A stretch of DNA of 64,000 nt from Actinomadura sp. J1-007 (GCF_009793335.1 NZ_WING01000002.1:682001-746000), one strand, 5' to 3'. Positions 48,744 to 58,369 are shown, counted from the stretch's first letter. The notes: generated by a model not told the origin, from the letters alone. Made by a program: numbers and translations.

Positions 48744-49991
48744 ATGACCTCGGCTCCCACGGCCCAGGCGCCTCCGGCGCCCCTCACCGCGCGGCGGTTC
48801 CACGCCCTGCGCCCGCCCCAGCAGGTCGCGGCCGTCCGCCGCGGCGGCGGGACGGCCCCGCCGGCCGCCGCCGCCCGGCTGATCGTCACGCTCGGCCGGC
48901 CCCGGACCTGCGTGCCCGGCCTGGTCGCGTTCGCGCTCGGCCTCGGCCACGCCCCCGTCTCCCCGGCCCGCGCCCTGCCCGCCGCGCTGCTGGCGCTGCT
49001 GGTCGGGTTCTCGGCCAACCTGCACAACACCTACACCGACGTGGAGGAGGACAGCCGCAACCTGCCGGGACGCATGTGGACGCTGTACCGGCTCGGCCTG
49101 CGCCGCCTGGCCTGGACGCTCGTCGCGCTCAACGTGCTCATGCTCGCGCTCGCGGCCCTCCACGGCCTCGCCTTCGCCGCCTTCACCCTGGTCGGCCTCG
49201 CGGCCCTGCACCAGTACTCCTTCCGCCCGCTCCGGCTCAAGGCGCGCCCGCTCCTCGGCCTGTACGTCTTCGCCCAGGCCGTCATCGGACCGTTCCTGAT
49301 CGGCTGGTTCGTCGGCATCGGGGACGTGCGCGTCCCGGACCGGGCCGCCTGGACGATGCTCGCCTTCCTGCTCGCCTGGTTCGTGGCGAAGGGCCTGGTG
49401 AAGAACGTCCCGGACTACGACGGCGACCGCGCCGCCGGGCTGCGCACCTCCGCGACGCTGTTCGCGTCCCGCCGCGCCGCGGCCCGGTGCGCCGCCGCCG
49501 CCACCGTCGCGGTCTACCTCTGCCTGCCGGTCCTGGTGGTCGCCGGGGCCTCCCCGGCGCGGGTGCTCTGGGCCATGCCCTGGACGCTCGTGGCGGCCTA
49601 CCAGGGGCTCCGTCTCGTACGGGCCCGCGACGCCGCCGCGGCCAACGCCCTCCTGCGCAGCGACATGGCGATGTCCAGCGCGTTCCTCGCGACCATCCTG
49701 CTGCTCCAGGAGCCGCACTGGAGCAGCGTCGCCGTGATCGTCGCCGGCGCCGTGCTCATCGCCGGCAGCGACCTGCTCGCGATGGACTCGCGCCGCGACG
49801 CCGACGCCGCCGCCCCGCCTCCGACCCCCGACAAGGAGCCCTCCGCCATGGAGCGTCCGACCGCCGCCGACGAGCCTCCCGCCGCGCGGCGCCCCGCCGC
49901 CGCGCGGCCCGCCCCGGGCCGCCGTCCCGCCACACCGCAGGCGCTGTTCGACCGCGTCGCCCCCGCTACGACCTGTTCAACTCGCTGCTGA
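48744..49991 (+). CDS. UbiA-family prenyltransferase
   Basis: A membrane prenyltransferase with seven to nine helices. The first Asp-rich region is SANLHNTYTDVEEDSRNLPG (about residues 91-110) and the second VKNVPDYDGDRAAGLRTSAT (about 219-238). Both bind the Mg-prenyl diphosphate. Conserved UbiA sequence ends near residue 355 (GSDLLAMDSRR). The frame then continues through a Pro/Ala linker into the start of the methyltransferase and stops at 49991 only because of the frameshift there. It attaches the isoprenoid chain to an acceptor. Separate UbiA and methyltransferase proteins, or a natural UbiA-methyltransferase fusion, are both possible. Confidence 0.88.
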   Translation: MTSAPTAQAPPAPLTARRFHALRPPQQVAAVRRGGGTAPPAAAARLIVTLGRPRTCVPGLVAFALGLGHAPVSPARALPAALLALLVGFSANLHNTYTDVEEDSRNLPGRMWTLYRLGLRRLAWTLVALNVLMLALAALHGLAFAAFTLVGLAALHQYSFRPLRLKARPLLGLYVFAQAVIGPFLIGWFVGIGDVRVPDRAAWTMLAFLLAWFVAKGLVKNVPDYDGDRAAGLRTSATLFASRRAAARCAAAATVAVYLCLPVLVVAGASPARVLWAMPWTLVAAYQGLRLVRARDAAAANALLRSDMAMSSAFLATILLLQEPHWSSVAVIVAGAVLIAGSDLLAMDSRRDADAAAPPPTPDKEPSAMERPTAADEPPAARRPAAARPAPGRRPATPQALFDRVAPATTCSTRC

Positions 49992-50611
49992 GCGCCGGAT
50001 CGGACCGGCGCTGGAGGCGCACCGCCGCCCGCCTGGCGGCCGCCGAGCCCGGAAGCCGGGTGCTGGACGTGGCGACCGGCACGGGCAGCCTCGCCGTCAC
50101 GCTCGCCGAGCGGCACCCCGGCGTCCGCGTCACCGGCTGCGACATCAACGCGGCGATGCTCGCGGTGGCCGAACGGAAGGTGACCCGGCGCGGGCTCATC
50201 GGCCGGGTCTCCCTGGAACGCGCGCCGGGGGAGGAGCTGCCCTTCCCCGACGCGTCGTTCGACGCCGTCACCGTCGCGTTCGCCATCGACGACATGGACG
50301 ACCGGAACCGCTGCGCCGCCGAGATGGCGCGCGTGCTGCGGCCGGGCGGACGGCTCGTCCTGCTGGAGCTCGGCGTCCCCGAGCAGCCGCTGCTGCGGTC
50401 GGCCTACCTGGGCGGCCTCGGCGTGATGGGCCTGCTCGGCCGGGCCCGCGGCCTGGACGGCTACCGCCACCTGCGCGAGGAGATCACCACGTACCGGGGC
50501 CCGGACGCGATCCGCGACCTGCTGGCCGGAGCGGGCCTCGTCCGCTACGCCCGGACGCCCCTGACCGGCGGCATCGCCTACGCGCACGTCGCCACCCGAC
50601 CGGAGGACTGA
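49849..50611 (+). CDS. MenG/UbiE-like methyltransferase, apparent frameshift
   Basis: From the ATG at 49849 (AAGGAG 12 nt upstream): a Pro/Ala-rich lead, TPQALFDRVAP, then after a break RYDLFNSLLSAGSDRRWRRT (family signature), VLDVATGTGSLAVTLAERHP, GCDINAAMLAVAERKVTRRG and ARVLRPGGRLVLLELGVPEQ. One C added at 49960-49964 joins the parts. It methylates a quinone-like ring carbon in the pathway family and probably does the same to the prenylated product here. Without the frameshift the frame is continuous with UbiA. Confidence 0.85.
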
Positions 50612-50617
50612 TCGAGC

Positions 50618-53600
50618 ATGCAGGTCAACCGCCACATCTACAGCGAGCTGGCCGGCCGGCGCCGCTTCGCCGACGCCGCGGTCGCCGCCCTCGCCGACGC
50701 GGGCGTCACCACCGTGTTCGGCATGCCCGCCGAATCGCTCAACGCGTTCGTCGACGCGCTGCGCCGAGACGGCCGCATCCGCCTCGTCGGCGTACGGCAC
50801 GAGGGCGCGGGCGCGCTGATGGCCGCCACGTACGGCAAGCTCACCGGCGTCCCGGGCGTCTGCGTCGGCACCGCCGGACCGGGCGCCACCCACCTGCCGC
50901 TCGGCGTCTTCGAGGCGCACGCCGACCGCGCACCCCTGCTGGCGCTCTCGGGCCAGGTCCCCGTCGAGCAGGTCGGCATGGACTCGTTCCAGGAGATCGA
51001 CCCGGTGGCGCTGATGGCGCAGACCACCGTCTACAACCGGTCGATCGGGGCCCCGGGCCAGATCCCGATGGTGCACCGCGCCCTGGCCGAGGCGGCGCTG
51101 CGCCGCGGCCCCGCCCACCTCGCCTGCCCGTCCGACGTGTTCGCCGCGCCGCTGCGCGGGGCGGCCGTCCCGCGGGCGCGGAGCCTTCCCGGCGCGGGGA
51201 GCGCCGCCGACAAGGCACTGCTCGGCGGGGTCGCCGACCTGCTCGGCACCGCGCCGACCGCCGTGATCGTCGGTGCGGTCACCGCTCGGGAGGCGGGCCC
51301 CATCGAGGCGCTCGCCGAGCACCTGGGCGCACCGGTGCTGGTGCTGCCCGAGGGGTACCGCTACTTCGCGGCGCTGCCCGACGGGCCCGCGCTGCCGGTG
51401 CTGCACGAGCGCGTGGCCGACTGCGTGCGGGCCCTGCGCGGATGCGGGCGGGTGCTGCTGGTCGGCGCGTGCAGCGCCTCGGCCCGCGAGCTGACCGACG
51501 GCCACGACGTCGTCCAGGTCGCCGAGGGCGCCGAACGCGCGCGGCCCGGACCGGACGGCTGGATCCGGCTGCTCGGCGAGCCCGCCGAGATCCTCCGGCA
51601 GCTCCGCGAGCTGGCGCCGCCGGGCGAACGGACCGGCGGGCTGCTGGGCGCCGTCGGCGACCTGCGCGACGGCGCTCCCCCGCGCCGCTCTGGCAGGTCA
51701 TCGACCGGGCCCTGCCCGCCGACGCCGTGGTCGCCCTGGAGCCGGGACGTCCGCTGGACGGGGCGCTCAGGGCCCTGCCGGTCCGCGAACGGCTGCTGAC
51801 CTCGTCCTTCGGGCTGCGGGTCGCGGGCAGCGCGCTGCCCGCCGCGATCGGCGCCGCGTTCGCGCGTCCCGGCCGCCGCACCGTCGCGGTCACCACGGAC
51901 ACCGCCCTCCAGGACTTCGCCGGCGAGCTGCTGACGCTGTGCCGCTACCGCGTCCCGGTCTCGCTGATCTGCGTGGCGGACGACCGGCGCACCGACGTGC
52001 GGCGCCTCGCCGCCGCGGCGGGGCTGGCGACCGCCGCGGCCGCCACGCCGTCCGCCCTGGAAGGGGCCCTGACGGCCGCGCCCGGCGGCCCCGAACTGAT
52101 CCACGTCTCGGGCGAGGCCCTCCTCGGCGCCGAGCCGCGCCGCGACACCACCACTCTCAGCGCGCCCCGCCGCGCCGCCGCCCGCGCCGCCGCCGATGCT
52201 CCCACCGGGACGCCGGACGGCCCCTCAGTCGGGACGGCGCTCGCCGAGGTCCTGGCCGAGCTGGACGCCGCCGCGGCGTTCGTCCGCCCCACTCCGGCCA
52301 CCGAGCCGCTGGCCGGGCTGTGCAAGGCGGCGGGCATCACCGTACGGGCCGTTCGCAACACCGAGTCCGCCGCGATGGCGGCCTCGGCCCTCGCCAAGCA
52401 CACCGGCCGCCCCGCCCTGTGCCTGACCGGCCCCGACGCCGACACCGTGCTCCAGCTCAACGGCCTCTACGACGCCGCCTACGACCACGCGCCCGTCGTC
52501 GTGCTGGGAACGCCCGGCGCCGTGGTCGACGGCACCCTGCTGCTGGCCGGGGCCGCGCGCACACTGCGGCTGGACGGCGCCCCGGGGACGCTCGCCGCCG
52601 CCGTGCACGCGCTGCGCACGGCGGCGGCCGGGCAGCCCGTCCACATCGAGATCGACCCCGCCGTCCTGGACCGTCCGGCGGACGGACCGGTGCCCGGTCC
52701 CAGACCGCCCGCGCCGTCGCCCGTCCTGCCCGCCGCCCCGACCTCGACCGCGCCGCCGCGCTGCTCGCCGCGGCCCGCCGCCCCGTCATCCTCATCGGGC
52801 GCGGCGGGCGCGGCGCCACCACCGAGATCGGCGAACTCGCCGCGGCGCTGGGCGCTCCGGTGGTGACCACCATGCCCGGACGCGGCGTCCTGCCCGACGA
52901 CCACGCCCACCACGCCGGGGCGATCGGCTCGTCCGGCCACCAGAGCGCGGCCGAGACCCTGGACGAGGCGGACGTGGTCGTCGCGTTCGGGATCTCCCGG
53001 CGCGGCGCCTCGGCCTTCGACCTGCCCGGCGACCACCACCTGATCCAGGTGGACCACGACCTCGGCCGGCTCGCCAACGCCTCCCGCGCCGGCCTGCCCC
53101 TGCACGGCACCGCCAGGCACACCGCGCAGGCGCTCACCGAACGGCTCGGCGCCGCCGCGTCCCCCGGAGGCGAGCACCTCGGCTTCGCCCGCGCCCGGCA
53201 CGCCCGCTACCTGGCGACGCGGCGACGGCGCAGCCGCATCCCCACCCGGCCGAGCCGCCCGATCCGGCCGTCCGCGCTCGCCATGGAGCTGGCCGACCGG
53301 TTCGCCGGCGGCGGCCCCGCGCCGCTCGTCACCGTGGACGTCGGGCTGACCACCCTGTGGATCTACCGGTACCTCACGGGCCGCCAGGACTTCGTGTGGA
53401 CCAGCTCGTTCGCCACCATGGGGTTCGCGGTGCCCGCCGCCGCGGCCCTCGCGCCCGGCGCGGACCGGCCGGTGCTCACCGCGGTCGGCGACGGCGGCCT
53501 CGCGGTGACGCTCAGCGAGCTCGGCACGCTGGCCGACCTGGACCTGCCCGTGACCGTGGTGGTCTTCGACAACGGGCGGCTCGGCGCGATCCGGTTCGAG

Positions 53601-53897
53601 CAGGAGATCATGGGCTGGCCCGAGTACGGGTCGGCGCTGCACAACGGCGACCTCGCCGAGGCGGCCCGCGCGTACGGCCTGGCCGCCGAGCGCGTCACCA
53701 CCATGGCCGGGCTGCGCAACGCGCTGCGCGTCGCCCGCGTGGCCCGCCGCCCGTACCTCATCGACGTCGTGTGCGACGACAACGAGATCCCCGCCCCCGC
53801 CCAGCGGCGGCCCGCCGCCGCGCAGATCATCGGCTACGCGCTCGCCCTCGGCCGCGAGGCCGCGCGGGCCGCACGCCCCGGAGGTGCCCAGCGATGA
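50618..53897 (+). CDS. Tandem double ThDP-dependent enzyme, two apparent frameshifts
   Basis: About 1093 residues: two acetolactate-synthase-like units in one chain. Unit 1 PYR domain has LVGVRHEGAGALMAATYGKL with the catalytic Glu (E62). The unit 1 PP domain is degenerate: the GDG is TDT (VAVTTDTALQDF) and the Asn is Asp (CVADDRR). Unit 2 PYR has Thr in place of the Glu (AVRNTESAAMAASALAKHTG). Unit 2 PP is intact: TAVGDGGLAVTLSELG and VVFDNGRLGAIRFE. One active site per chain is therefore predicted, from PYR1 and PP2. Frames join with one C at 51677-51681 and one at 52736-52739. It probably makes or uses an acyl carbanion to build the prenyl acceptor (inference). Confidence 0.82.
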
Positions 53898-54571
53898 CCG
53901 GCATCGTCATCCAGTCCCTCGCCGGACTGATGTGGACCCTGGCCTACATCCTGATCATCCTGCGGTCGCGGCGGGACAAGGTCTACGGCGTGCCGCTGGT
54001 GGCGCTGTCGGCCAACCTCACCTGGGAGTTCTGGTACACCCTGGTGGAGCTGCCGCCGCACGAGGACCCGGTCAAGCTGGCCGCGCAGTTCGTGGTCAAC
54101 TTCGTCTGGCTGGTCTTCGACCTGGTCATCCTCGCGCAGACGCTGCGCTACGGGCCGCGCCAGTTCGACTGGCTGCCCCGGGCCGGCTTCTACGCGATGT
54201 TCGCGCTCGTCCTCGCCGTCACCGGCCCCACCATCGTCCTGCTCAACAAGGAGTTCGACGACGTCTTCGGGGTCCGCGCCTCGTTCGTGCAGAACCTCGT
54301 CATGTCGGGACTCTTCCTGGCGATGCTGAACGCCCGCCGCTCCGCCGCGGGCCAGTCGCTCGGGATCGCGCTGAGCAAGATGGCCGGGACCGGGCTGGCG
54401 GCGCTGGGCGTCTTCCTCTACCCGCCCGCCCCGGTGTACGACCACTCGGTCCTGCTGCCCTTCCTGTACGTGGCGATCCTCGTCGTGGACGGCGTCTACA
54501 CGGCCGGGATGTGGCGGCTCCGCGACGTCCCCGCGCCCGCCGCGCCGGTCGTGGAGAAGGTCGCGGCATGA
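53894..54571 (+). CDS. Integral-membrane terpene cyclase, Pyr4/PaxB/DmtA1-like
   Basis: A 225-residue protein with seven predicted helices. SLAGLMWTLAYILIILRSRR, DKVYGVPLVALSANLTWEFW (Glu45 in WEF), NFVWLVFDLVILAQTLRYG and LYVAILVVDGVYTAGMW (Asp199). This is the pattern of the small membrane cyclases of fungal meroterpenoids and of bacterial drimentine biosynthesis, which protonate a terminal epoxide or alkene with a conserved Glu and Asp. It shares an ATGA overlap with the ThDP gene and another with the ferredoxin. The assignment rests on these motifs, size and context. Confidence 0.75.
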   Translation: MTGIVIQSLAGLMWTLAYILIILRSRRDKVYGVPLVALSANLTWEFWYTLVELPPHEDPVKLAAQFVVNFVWLVFDLVILAQTLRYGPRQFDWLPRAGFYAMFALVLAVTGPTIVLLNKEFDDVFGVRASFVQNLVMSGLFLAMLNARRSAAGQSLGIALSKMAGTGLAALGVFLYPPAPVYDHSVLLPFLYVAILVVDGVYTAGMWRLRDVPAPAAPVVEKVAA

Positions 54572-54789
54572 ACGGCCCCTGGCACGTCGAGGTGACCCCG
54601 GACTGCATCGCCAGCGGCGTGTGCGTCGGCACCGCCCCCGCCCACTTCGCCCTCGTCGAGGGCCGCTCGGTACCCCGGAACCCGTCCGCCGCCCCCGACC
54701 CGCTGCTGCTGTCCGTCGCCGACGCGTGCCCCATGGAGGCGATCCGGGTGCGCGCGGCGGACGGCACGGCCCTCGCCCCCACCGACTGA
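54568..54789 (+). CDS. [3Fe-4S] ferredoxin
   Basis: A 73-residue ferredoxin: HVEVTPDCIASGVCVGTAPA and VADACPMEAIRVR give three cluster Cys and no fourth, as in P450 partner ferredoxins of actinobacteria. ATG overlaps the previous stop (ATGA) and the P450 follows 12 bp later, so it very likely delivers electrons to that P450. Confidence 0.9.
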   Translation: MNGPWHVEVTPDCIASGVCVGTAPAHFALVEGRSVPRNPSAAPDPLLLSVADACPMEAIRVRAADGTALAPTD

Positions 54790-54801
54790 GAAGGAGACAC
54801 C

Positions 54802-55983
54802 GTGGACTACCCGTTCGGAGACGGAACGAGCCTCGCCCTGGAGCCCGAGTACGCCGAAGCGCGCGCGACCTGCCCGGTCGTCCGCGTCCGGCTCCCGTTC
54901 GGCGGCGAGGCGTGGCTGGTCACCCGGCACGCCGACGTCCGCGAGGTCCTCACCGACCCGCGCTTCAGCAGCCGCGAGACGACCAGGAACCCCGACGGCC
55001 CGCGCTTCACCCCGCAGCCGCTGTTCCCCGCCGGGGTCATGAGCATGGACCCGCCGGAGCACACCCGCATCCGCAGCCTGGTCTCCAAGGCGTTCACCGG
55101 CGCCCGCGTGCAGGCGCTGCGCCCCCGCATCACCGAGATCGCCGAGGGGCTCGCCGACGCCATGCTGGAGCACGGCCCGCCCGCCGACCTGGTCACCATG
55201 TTCGCGCTCCCGCTGCCGGTCACCGTCATCTGCGAGCTGCTCGGCGTCCCCTACGCCGACCACGGGCGCTTCCGCGAGCTGTCGGACGCCCTGCTGTCCA
55301 CGACGGCGCTGCCGCCCGAGGAGATCTTCGCGGCGGTCAAGGAGCTCAACCTGTACCTGGCGGGCCTGATCGAGGCGCGCCGGGCCGCGCCCCGCGACGA
55401 CATGCTGAGCGGCCTCATCCGGGCCCGCGACCAGGAGGACCGCCTCTCCGAGCAGGAGCTCGTCGAGTTCTCCGTCGGCCTCCTCGTCACCGGCCACGAG
55501 ACCGCGGCGACGCAGATCGCCAACTTCACCTACATGCTGGCCCGCAACCCCGGCCAGCTCGCCGCCCTGCGCGCCGACCCCGCCCTCATCCCGAACGCGG
55601 TGGAGGAGCTCCTGCGGCACACCCCCCTCGGCGCGGTGAGCGGCATCCCCCGCGTGGCGACCGAGGACGTCGAACTCTCCGGCGTCACCATCAAGGCGGG
55701 CGACTCCGTCGTCCCGTCCATCAACTCGGCCAACCACGACGAGGCCGTCTTCGACAACCCCCACGACCTGGACGTGACGCGGGAGAGCAACCCGCACATC
55801 GCCTTCGGCCACGGCGTCCACTTCTGCCTGGGCGCCCAGCTCGCCCGCGCCGAACTCCAGATCGCCGTGCACACGCTCCTGACCCGCTTCCCCGCCCTGC
55901 GCATCAGCGCCGACGACGCCGCCCTGCACTGGAAGAAGGGCCTGCTCATCCGGGGCTTCTCCAGCCTGTCCGTCACCTGGTGA
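54802..55983 (+). CDS. Cytochrome P450 (CYP107/105-like)
   Basis: A 393-residue soluble P450. MSMDPPEHTRIRSLVSKAFT (helix C), I-helix GLLVTGHETAATQIANFTYM with GHETA, ExxR EELLRHTPLGAVSGIPRVAT, and haem loop HIAFGHGVHFCLGAQLARAE with the Cys ligand. AAGGAG precedes the ATG at 54802. Last gene of the cluster, followed by a strong hairpin. Probably hydroxylates or epoxidises the cyclised terpenoid. Confidence 0.93.
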   Translation: MDYPFGDGTSLALEPEYAEARATCPVVRVRLPFGGEAWLVTRHADVREVLTDPRFSSRETTRNPDGPRFTPQPLFPAGVMSMDPPEHTRIRSLVSKAFTGARVQALRPRITEIAEGLADAMLEHGPPADLVTMFALPLPVTVICELLGVPYADHGRFRELSDALLSTTALPPEEIFAAVKELNLYLAGLIEARRAAPRDDMLSGLIRARDQEDRLSEQELVEFSVGLLVTGHETAATQIANFTYMLARNPGQLAALRADPALIPNAVEELLRHTPLGAVSGIPRVATEDVELSGVTIKAGDSVVPSINSANHDEAVFDNPHDLDVTRESNPHIAFGHGVHFCLGAQLARAELQIAVHTLLTRFPALRISADDAALHWKKGLLIRGFSSLSVTW

Positions 55984-56024
55984 CGGCCTACTGTTGACCG
56001 CCTGCCGCTGACCGGCCCGCGGAA

Positions 56025-56072
56025 CGAGCAAGGCCCAGGACCGGGGACCACGCCCGGCCTGGGCCTTGCTCG
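56025..56072 (+). terminator. Strong hairpin terminator closing the meroterpenoid operon
   Basis: A perfect 15-bp inverted repeat, CGAGCAAGGCCCAGG (56025-56039) and CCTGGGCCTTGCTCG (56058-56072), loop 18 nt. It lies about 40 bp after the P450 stop. It marks the right edge of the cluster and also faces the convergent HEAT-repeat gene. Confidence 0.72.
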
Positions 56073-56094
56073 GGGAGCGGGGCGGCGGCCGGGG

Positions 56095-56652
56095 TCAGCG
56101 GCGGGCGGCCCGGTCGCGGATGAACTGCTCGGGGTCGTTCTGCGCCATCCTCCGCACAAGCGGAGCGAATTCGCCGTAGCCGGTGAACGAGGCCGCGTAC
56201 AGCGCCGCGTAGCGGACGCGCGGGTCGGTGTCGTTCAAGGTCGCCGCGATGCGCGCGAAGACCTCCGCGTCGTGCCGTACGGGCGCCGCCAGCCCCAGCC
56301 GCAGCACCCGCTGGCCCCGCGCCTTGGCGTCCGGCGCCTCGTCGAGCTGCGCGCACAGCTCCTCGACCGACCACGGCTCCAGCGCCTTGTCCGCCAGCGC
56401 CGCCAGCTCGCCGGGGTCGCCGTCGAAGGTGTAGCAGCCGATCCCGAACAGCGCGTCCTCGACGTACACCAGCGCCACGCCGTCCCCGGCCCGCCAGGTG
56501 ACCCTGCCGTCGGTCCCGGCCGCCCGGTCGCGCTCGATGACGTCCGCCATGGGCCACTCGCGGTCCTGCGCGAACGCGTCGACGTCCTCCACCGTCGTCC
56601 CGGAACGCAGGACGCGGCGCCGGGTCCGGACATGATCTTCATTGCGGGGCAT
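56095..56652 (-). CDS. HEAT-repeat-like hypothetical protein
   Basis: A 185-residue protein beginning MPRNEDHVRTRRRVLRSGTT. The C-terminal half has paired helices like HEAT/PBS-lyase repeats (VFARIAATLNDTDPRVRYAA, LYAASFTGYGEFAPLVRRMA, QNDPEQFIRDRAARR). No catalytic motif. ATGs at 56652 and 56661 are both reasonable. Convergent with the terpenoid cluster and unlikely to belong to it. Confidence 0.62.
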   Translation of the reverse strand: MPRNEDHVRTRRRVLRSGTTVEDVDAFAQDREWPMADVIERDRAAGTDGRVTWRAGDGVALVYVEDALFGIGCYTFDGDPGELAALADKALEPWSVEELCAQLDEAPDAKARGQRVLRLGLAAPVRHDAEVFARIAATLNDTDPRVRYAALYAASFTGYGEFAPLVRRMAQNDPEQFIRDRAARR

Positions 56653-56706
56653 GCGGGGCATTGTGCAGGTCGCGGATCCCCTCGCGCCACTCGAACGCGA
56701 CATCTG

Positions 56707-58293
56707 TTACCCCGCCGAGCCTCCGCCGTCACCTGGCGTGACCGTCAGCAGGTGGGGCAGGTCGAGCGATCCGGGCGTCAGCGGCACGCCGGTGATCCGC
56801 TCGGCGAGCGCCAGCATCCACATGCCCTGGTACGTGCCGTTCCTGCCCTCGGGAGCCCCGCCCACGTCGGAGATCTCCTGGCGCAGCGCACGGGGCGCCT
56901 CTCCGGACGCGTCATCGACTCCGGGAGGCCGCAGGACCGTCAGCGGCGTGCCGCCCACCAGGTAGTAGAAGATCGGCATGCTTCTGGCGCACCAGTCGGC
57001 GTGCACGACCATCGTGCTCTCCGACAGCCGGCGACGGGCCTCCGGTGTGATCACCGACGAGGGGTGGGATTCGACGACGATGGTCCAGTCGCCCTCCTGG
57101 CGGATGGCCGCCGCCGGGGCGTCGCTCAGGGCGGCGGGTCCGGTGGGCGCCCGGCGCGCGTCGACGCCGCAGGCGCGGGCGACGGCGGCGAGGTCGGATG
57201 TCCGGATGTAGGTGACGCGGCCGGACGGCGCGAGCCAGTGGCGGGCCAGCCAGCCGTACCGTTCGAGCGGCGCGCCGTCGCCTGCCGCGAGGCCGCGGGA
57301 GCCGGCGGGCGGGGCGGGATCGCCGAGCGCCGACAGGACCGCGCCCCGCAGCGGCGGGAGGTCGCCGCGCTCGGCCCGCACCGTGGAACGGGCGGAGTCG
57401 ATCGCCTGGTGCGCGGCCGCGAGCGGATCGGAGGCCGCGAGCGCCCGGACGGCCCGTACGGCGCGGGGGCGGGCCTCCTCGTCCTGGCCGCTGAGGCTCC
57501 GTTCGAGCGCGAGGAGGTCGCCGGCGCCGCGCCCGTTCAGGCCGTTGAGGACCATGGGGTCGTCGGCCAGGCCCGCGACGCCCGCCGCGTACGACGCGGC
57601 GGCGCGAGCGGCGCGTCTCAGGGCCGCCGCGCCGGACGTGCGCAGCGCGTAGGCCATCGTCGGCTCGTCGTACGTCAGCGAGTCGTACTCGGGCTGGATC
57701 TCGTCGCGTACGTCGTCCGGCCACGTCAGGATCGGGACGATCGTGAAGTCCTCGTCCAGCCATGCGCGCTCGAACGGCCGCCCGAGCACGCGGGCGGACA
57801 GCGCGAACATCAGTTGGATCCAGTCGCCGTCATCCCAGGGGAGGCCCGCCCGGAGCCCTTCCAGACAGTCGGGCGCGTCGCCGTGCCGCCCGTCCGGGGC
57901 CATCACGTCGAAGGTGGTCAGCAGGCGGCCGTCCGCGCCGTGGCAGAAGCTCGTGTTCCTGTCGATGTTCCAGAACGCGCTGACGGCCCGCCCGTGCTCG
58001 GCGACGCGGCGCACGACCTCCGGCAGCGAGCCCTGGTAGCCGTTGATCTCGATCCCGATGACCAGGCCGCCGTCGCCGTCGCCGACGCGGCGCACGGCGA
58101 CCTGGCGGGTCACGCCTCCGTCGTCGTGCAGCTCTCCCAGGGAGCCGTCCCACGCCTGGTCGAGGACGCCGCCGAAGGCGCGGGCCACCGCGCCGGGGTC
58201 GTCCGACTCGACCATCGTGACGCACGCGGCGTCGCCGATGGCGTCGTGGACCCATCCGAACCGTTCGACCTCTGCCTCGCCGTCGTCGCGCAT
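56707..58293 (-). CDS. DUF6461-type protein with two copies of the domain
   Basis: A 528-residue protein. N-terminal copy: VERFGWVHDAIGDAACVTMV, VIGIEINGYQGSLPEVVRRV, AVSAFWNIDRNTSFCHGADG. C-terminal copy from LERYGWLARHWLAPSGRVTY onward with TIVVESHPSSVITPEARRRL and MPIFYYLVGGTPLTVLRP. A helical linker joins them (about 215-330). Many actinobacteria carry single-domain versions. No function is established. The ATG at 58293 begins MRDDGEAEVERFG. Confidence 0.68.
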   Translation of the reverse strand: MRDDGEAEVERFGWVHDAIGDAACVTMVESDDPGAVARAFGGVLDQAWDGSLGELHDDGGVTRQVAVRRVGDGDGGLVIGIEINGYQGSLPEVVRRVAEHGRAVSAFWNIDRNTSFCHGADGRLLTTFDVMAPDGRHGDAPDCLEGLRAGLPWDDGDWIQLMFALSARVLGRPFERAWLDEDFTIVPILTWPDDVRDEIQPEYDSLTYDEPTMAYALRTSGAAALRRAARAAASYAAGVAGLADDPMVLNGLNGRGAGDLLALERSLSGQDEEARPRAVRAVRALAASDPLAAAHQAIDSARSTVRAERGDLPPLRGAVLSALGDPAPPAGSRGLAAGDGAPLERYGWLARHWLAPSGRVTYIRTSDLAAVARACGVDARRAPTGPAALSDAPAAAIRQEGDWTIVVESHPSSVITPEARRRLSESTMVVHADWCARSMPIFYYLVGGTPLTVLRPPGVDDASGEAPRALRQEISDVGGAPEGRNGTYQGMWMLALAERITGVPLTPGSLDLPHLLTVTPGDGGGSAG

Positions 58294-58353
58294 GGCGCCA
58301 TTGGTAGCAGCGGCGTCCGACAGACCAGCCCGGGCGCGGCTACTCGGACGGGT

Positions 58354-58369
58354 TGAGTACGGGTACTCA
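58354..58369. promoter_or_regulatory. Perfect palindrome TGAGTAC-GG-GTACTCA between divergent genes
   Basis: A 7-bp inverted repeat around two bases, 35 bp before the ATG at 58405 and 61 bp before the divergent ATG at 58293. A partial copy (GGCTACTCGG) lies just upstream. It looks like an operator for one or both genes. Confidence 0.5.
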
